A stretch of DNA of 26,626 nt from an uncultured Eubacterium sp. (lineage in GTDB: Bacteria > Bacillota > Clostridia > Lachnospirales > Lachnospiraceae). The stretch is from contig CAJUHV010000055.1 in the NCBI GenBank assembly GCA_910586445.1, positions 1 to 26,626 of the forward strand, read 5' to 3'. Each line of letters opens with the position of its first letter. Position 1 is the stretch's first letter. Both the position numbers and the translations under genes were made by a program. Shown here in pieces: positions 23,857 to 26,626 of this stretch. The notes beneath the pieces are model-generated. The model worked only from the letters and a program-made list of their open reading frames with translations. It was not told the DNA's origin and did no database searches.

Positions 23857-26490
23857 ATGGCAAACAAATGGGTATATTTGTTCAGCGAAGGCAACGCAGA
23901 CATGCGCGAGCTGCTCGGCGGCAAAGGAGCAAACTTAGCTGAGATGACAAACATCGGCCTTCCGGTTCCGCAGGGATTTACAATTACGACGGAAGCATGT
24001 ACACAGTATTATGAAGACGGCCGCGAAATCAATGATGAGATTCAGGGCCAGATCAATGAGTACATTGTAAAGATGGAAGAGATCACAGGCAAGAAATTCG
24101 GCGATAAAGAAAATCCGCTGCTTGTATCTGTACGTTCCGGTGCACGGGCATCCATGCCTGGCATGATGGACACGATCTTAAACCTCGGTTTAAATGAAAC
24201 CGTAGTAGAAGTCATTGCAGCAAAATCCGGCAATGCACGCTGGGCCTGGGACTGCTACCGCAGATTTATCCAGATGTACTCGGATGTTGTAATGGAAGTA
24301 GGCAAGAAATACTTCGAACAGCTCATCGATAAGATGAAAGAAGACAAAGGCGTTACTTATGACGTAGACCTGACAGCAGATGACTTAAAAGACCTGGCAA
24401 CACAGTTTAAGGCTGAATACAAGTCTAAGATCGGTGCTGATTTCCCGGATGATCCAAAGGAACAGCTGATGGGAGCGATCAAGGCAGTATTCCGTTCCTG
24501 GGACAACCCTCGTGCAAACGTATACCGTCGTGACAATGATATCCCGTATTCCTGGGGTACAGCTGTTAACGTACAGTCTATGGCATTCGGAAACATGGGC
24601 GATGACTGTGGTACAGGCGTTGCATTTACCCGTGATCCTGCTACAGGCGAGAGAAAGCTTATGGGCGAGTTCCTTGTAAATGCACAGGGCGAGGACGTTG
24701 TAGCCGGCGTGCGTACTCCTATGCCGATTGCAAAAATGGAAGAAGAATTCCCAGAAGCATTTGCACAGTTTACAGAAGTATGCAAGACTTTGGAAGACCA
24801 CTACAGAGATATGCAGGATATGGAGTTTACCGTTGAAAACAAGAAGCTCTATATGCTTCAGACAAGAAACGGCAAGAGAACAGCACAGGCTGCATTAAAG
24901 ATTGCCTGCGATCTGGTTGACGAAGGCATGAGAACAGAAGAAGAAGCAGTGGCAATGATTGATCCGCGTAACTTAGATACACTGCTGCATCCACAGTTTG
25001 ATGCTGCTGCATTAAAGGCTGCTGCTCCGGTAGGCAAAGGCCTCGGCGCATCTCCGGGCGCTGCATGCGGCAAGATCGTATTCTCTGCTGAAGATGCAGT
25101 AGAATGGCATGACAGAGGAGAAAAAGTCGTACTTGTACGTCTTGAGACTTCTCCAGAAGATATTACCGGTATGAAGGCTTCACAGGGCATCTTAACAGTA
25201 CGCGGCGGCATGACATCTCATGCAGCAGTAGTTGCACGTGGTATGGGTACCTGCTGTGTATCCGGCTGCGGCGATATCGCTATGGATGAAGAAAATAAGA
25301 AATTTACACTGGCCGGCAAAGAATATCATGAAGGAGATCCGATTTCTATTGACGGTACGACAGGTAATATCTACGACGGCATCATTCCGACAGTAGATGC
25401 TACAATCGCAGGTGAATTCGGAAGAATCATGGATTGGGCAGACAAATATAGAAGACTGAAAGTTCGTACAAATGCAGATACACCTGCAGATGCTAAGAAA
25501 GCACGTGAGCTTGGCGCAGAAGGCATCGGCCTGTGCCGTACAGAGCATATGTTCTTCGAAGAAGACAGAATCGCAGCATTCCGCGAGATGATCTGTGCAG
25601 ACACAGTAGAAGAAAGAGAAGCAGCGCTTGATAAGATTCTTCCATATCAGCAGGGAGACTTCGAAAAATTATACGAAGCATTGGAAGGCTGCCCGGTAAC
25701 AATCCGTTTCTTAGATCCGCCTCTGCATGAGTTCGTTCCGACTGAGGAAGAGGACGTTGAAAAGCTTGCAAAAGCACAGAACAAGTCAGTAGAAGATATC
25801 AAGACATTGATCGATTCCCTGCATGAGTTCAACCCAATGATGGGACACCGCGGCTGCCGTCTTGCAGTTACTTATCCAGAAATTGCAAAGATGCAGACAA
25901 AGGCTGTAATCCGTGCAGCAATCAATGTACAGAAAGCACATTCTGACTGGACAGTAAAACCGGAAATCATGATTCCGTTAATCTGTGATATCAAAGAGTT
26001 AAAGAATGTAAAGAAAGTTGTTGTTGAGACAGCAGATGCTGAGATCGCAGCAGCAGGCGTAAAACTGGACTACGAAGTAGGTACAATGATCGAGATCCCA
26101 AGAGCCGCTTTGACAGCAGATGAAATTGCATCTGAAGCTGACTTCTTCTGCTTCGGTACAAATGACCTGACACAGATGACATTTGGATTCTCACGTGACG
26201 ATTCTGGTAAGTTCTTAGATGCTTACTATGATGCAAAGATCTTTGAGAATGATCCATTTGCAAAATTAGACCAGATCGGCGTAGGCAAGCTGATGGAAAC
26301 AGCAATCAAGCTTGGCAAGCCAGTAAATGACAAGCTGCATGTAGGTATCTGCGGCGAGCACGGCGGAGATCCGTCTTCGGTTGAATTCTGCCATAAGATT
26401 GGTCTGGATTATGTGTCTTGTTCACCGTTTAGAGTGCCGATTGCTAGATTGGCTGCAGCACAGGCGGCTATTAACGAAAAGAGGAATTAG
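23857..26490 (+). CDS. ppdK: Pyruvate, phosphate dikinase
   Basis: An 877-residue enzyme that interconverts pyruvate, ATP and phosphate with phosphoenolpyruvate, AMP and pyrophosphate; in anaerobes it often runs in the glycolytic, ATP-forming direction. The ATP-grasp domain begins with GGKGANLAEM and VSVRSGARASMPGMMDT. The swivelling domain has the phosphorylated histidine H455 in GGMTSHAAVVARGMG, the same position as in the Clostridium symbiosum enzyme. The PEP-binding barrel shows GLCRTEHMFF, FCFGTNDLTQMTFGFSRDD and the catalytic cysteine C832 in GICGEHGG. TAGGAGGA precedes ATG 23857. Codon choice is more regular than in its neighbours, consistent with high expression. No regulatory protein gene is beside it. 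Confidence 0.98.
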   Translation: MANKWVYLFSEGNADMRELLGGKGANLAEMTNIGLPVPQGFTITTEACTQYYEDGREINDEIQGQINEYIVKMEEITGKKFGDKENPLLVSVRSGARASMPGMMDTILNLGLNETVVEVIAAKSGNARWAWDCYRRFIQMYSDVVMEVGKKYFEQLIDKMKEDKGVTYDVDLTADDLKDLATQFKAEYKSKIGADFPDDPKEQLMGAIKAVFRSWDNPRANVYRRDNDIPYSWGTAVNVQSMAFGNMGDDCGTGVAFTRDPATGERKLMGEFLVNAQGEDVVAGVRTPMPIAKMEEEFPEAFAQFTEVCKTLEDHYRDMQDMEFTVENKKLYMLQTRNGKRTAQAALKIACDLVDEGMRTEEEAVAMIDPRNLDTLLHPQFDAAALKAAAPVGKGLGASPGAACGKIVFSAEDAVEWHDRGEKVVLVRLETSPEDITGMKASQGILTVRGGMTSHAAVVARGMGTCCVSGCGDIAMDEENKKFTLAGKEYHEGDPISIDGTTGNIYDGIIPTVDATIAGEFGRIMDWADKYRRLKVRTNADTPADAKKARELGAEGIGLCRTEHMFFEEDRIAAFREMICADTVEEREAALDKILPYQQGDFEKLYEALEGCPVTIRFLDPPLHEFVPTEEEDVEKLAKAQNKSVEDIKTLIDSLHEFNPMMGHRGCRLAVTYPEIAKMQTKAVIRAAINVQKAHSDWTVKPEIMIPLICDIKELKNVKKVVVETADAEIAAAGVKLDYEVGTMIEIPRAALTADEIASEADFFCFGTNDLTQMTFGFSRDDSGKFLDAYYDAKIFENDPFAKLDQIGVGKLMETAIKLGKPVNDKLHVGICGEHGGDPSSVEFCHKIGLDYVSCSPFRVPIARLAAAQAAINEKRN

Positions 26491-26626
26491 ACAACCCTAT
26501 ATTTACTTCTGTACCTTAACGGTGTCAAGAGAGGATGTGAGGGCATTTATGGCTGAACGTCCAGAGTACACGAAGGCTAACAGATTTAAGGATATTGTGG
26601 TAAAAGTCTATATATAAGTTCTGCAA
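26491..26626 (+). other. Sequence after ppdK without a recognised gene
   Basis: No terminator hairpin is seen directly after the ppdK stop. One frame stays open to a stop at 26615-26617 and would encode VSREDVRAFMAERPEYT and 14 further residues, but a good start and binding site are lacking. It could be a remnant of another gene or chance. Confidence 0.3.

Noticed and set aside
1..26626. tRNA, rRNA, insertion sequence or prophage genes
   Set aside because: Intergenic regions were read for tRNA-like cloverleaf arms, transposase or integrase motifs and terminal repeats; none was convincing by eye.

Overview
The window looks like a chromosomal segment of a Clostridia-class Firmicute, most likely a Lachnospiraceae gut anaerobe. 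The reasons are strong AGGAGG-type ribosome binding sites, several TTG/ATG start choices decided by them, the run era - yqzL-like - recO - lipoprotein - single-chain glycyl-tRNA synthetase - pyruvate phosphate dikinase, and the protein families present (DUF1015, TIGR04076, single-chain M16C peptidase). No rRNA, tRNA, CRISPR array, transposase or phage gene was recognised. All coordinates and domain calls come from reading the sequence; no database search was run.

Bases 1-7880 hold a co-directional signalling cluster. A good promoter (133-161) is followed by a 14-bp leader hairpin, then a receiver/HD-GYP-like response regulator, a six-helix hybrid histidine kinase with receiver and Hpt, a second six-helix hybrid kinase whose C-terminus is a whole DegV/FakB-like domain, a hotdog thioesterase and a RidA. 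It closes with a strong terminator. The kinase-receiver-DegV fusion, the acyl-thioesterase directly after it and the degenerate HD-GYP regulator in front make this the most unusual part of the window. A fatty-acyl or other lipid-responsive phosphorelay is a reasonable but untested hypothesis, and the DegV head-group motifs have diverged.

Bases 7881-13405 are a mixed accessory stretch. On the minus strand lie a TIGR04076 protein, a MalY/PatB C-S lyase and the tRNA-Met cytidine acetate ligase TmcAL, which carries an odd Cys/Asp-rich repeat insert. On the plus strand are a MATE exporter and an AbrB-type antitoxin/PIN toxin pair with a 13-bp direct repeat in its leader. The next 440 bases carry no gene but hold two families of short tandem repeats.

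Bases 13808-26490 are mostly housekeeping: a DUF1015 protein under a near-consensus promoter, an MscS channel, a 67-bp tandem duplication, an M16C peptidase starting at TTG, Era, a YqzL-like small protein overlapping recO, a lipoprotein of unknown function, glycyl-tRNA synthetase and PPDK. Era, YqzL and RecO link ribosome assembly and recombination repair in the order known from Bacillus. PPDK has its own extended -10 promoter and looks highly expressed. The last 136 bases contain no recognisable gene.
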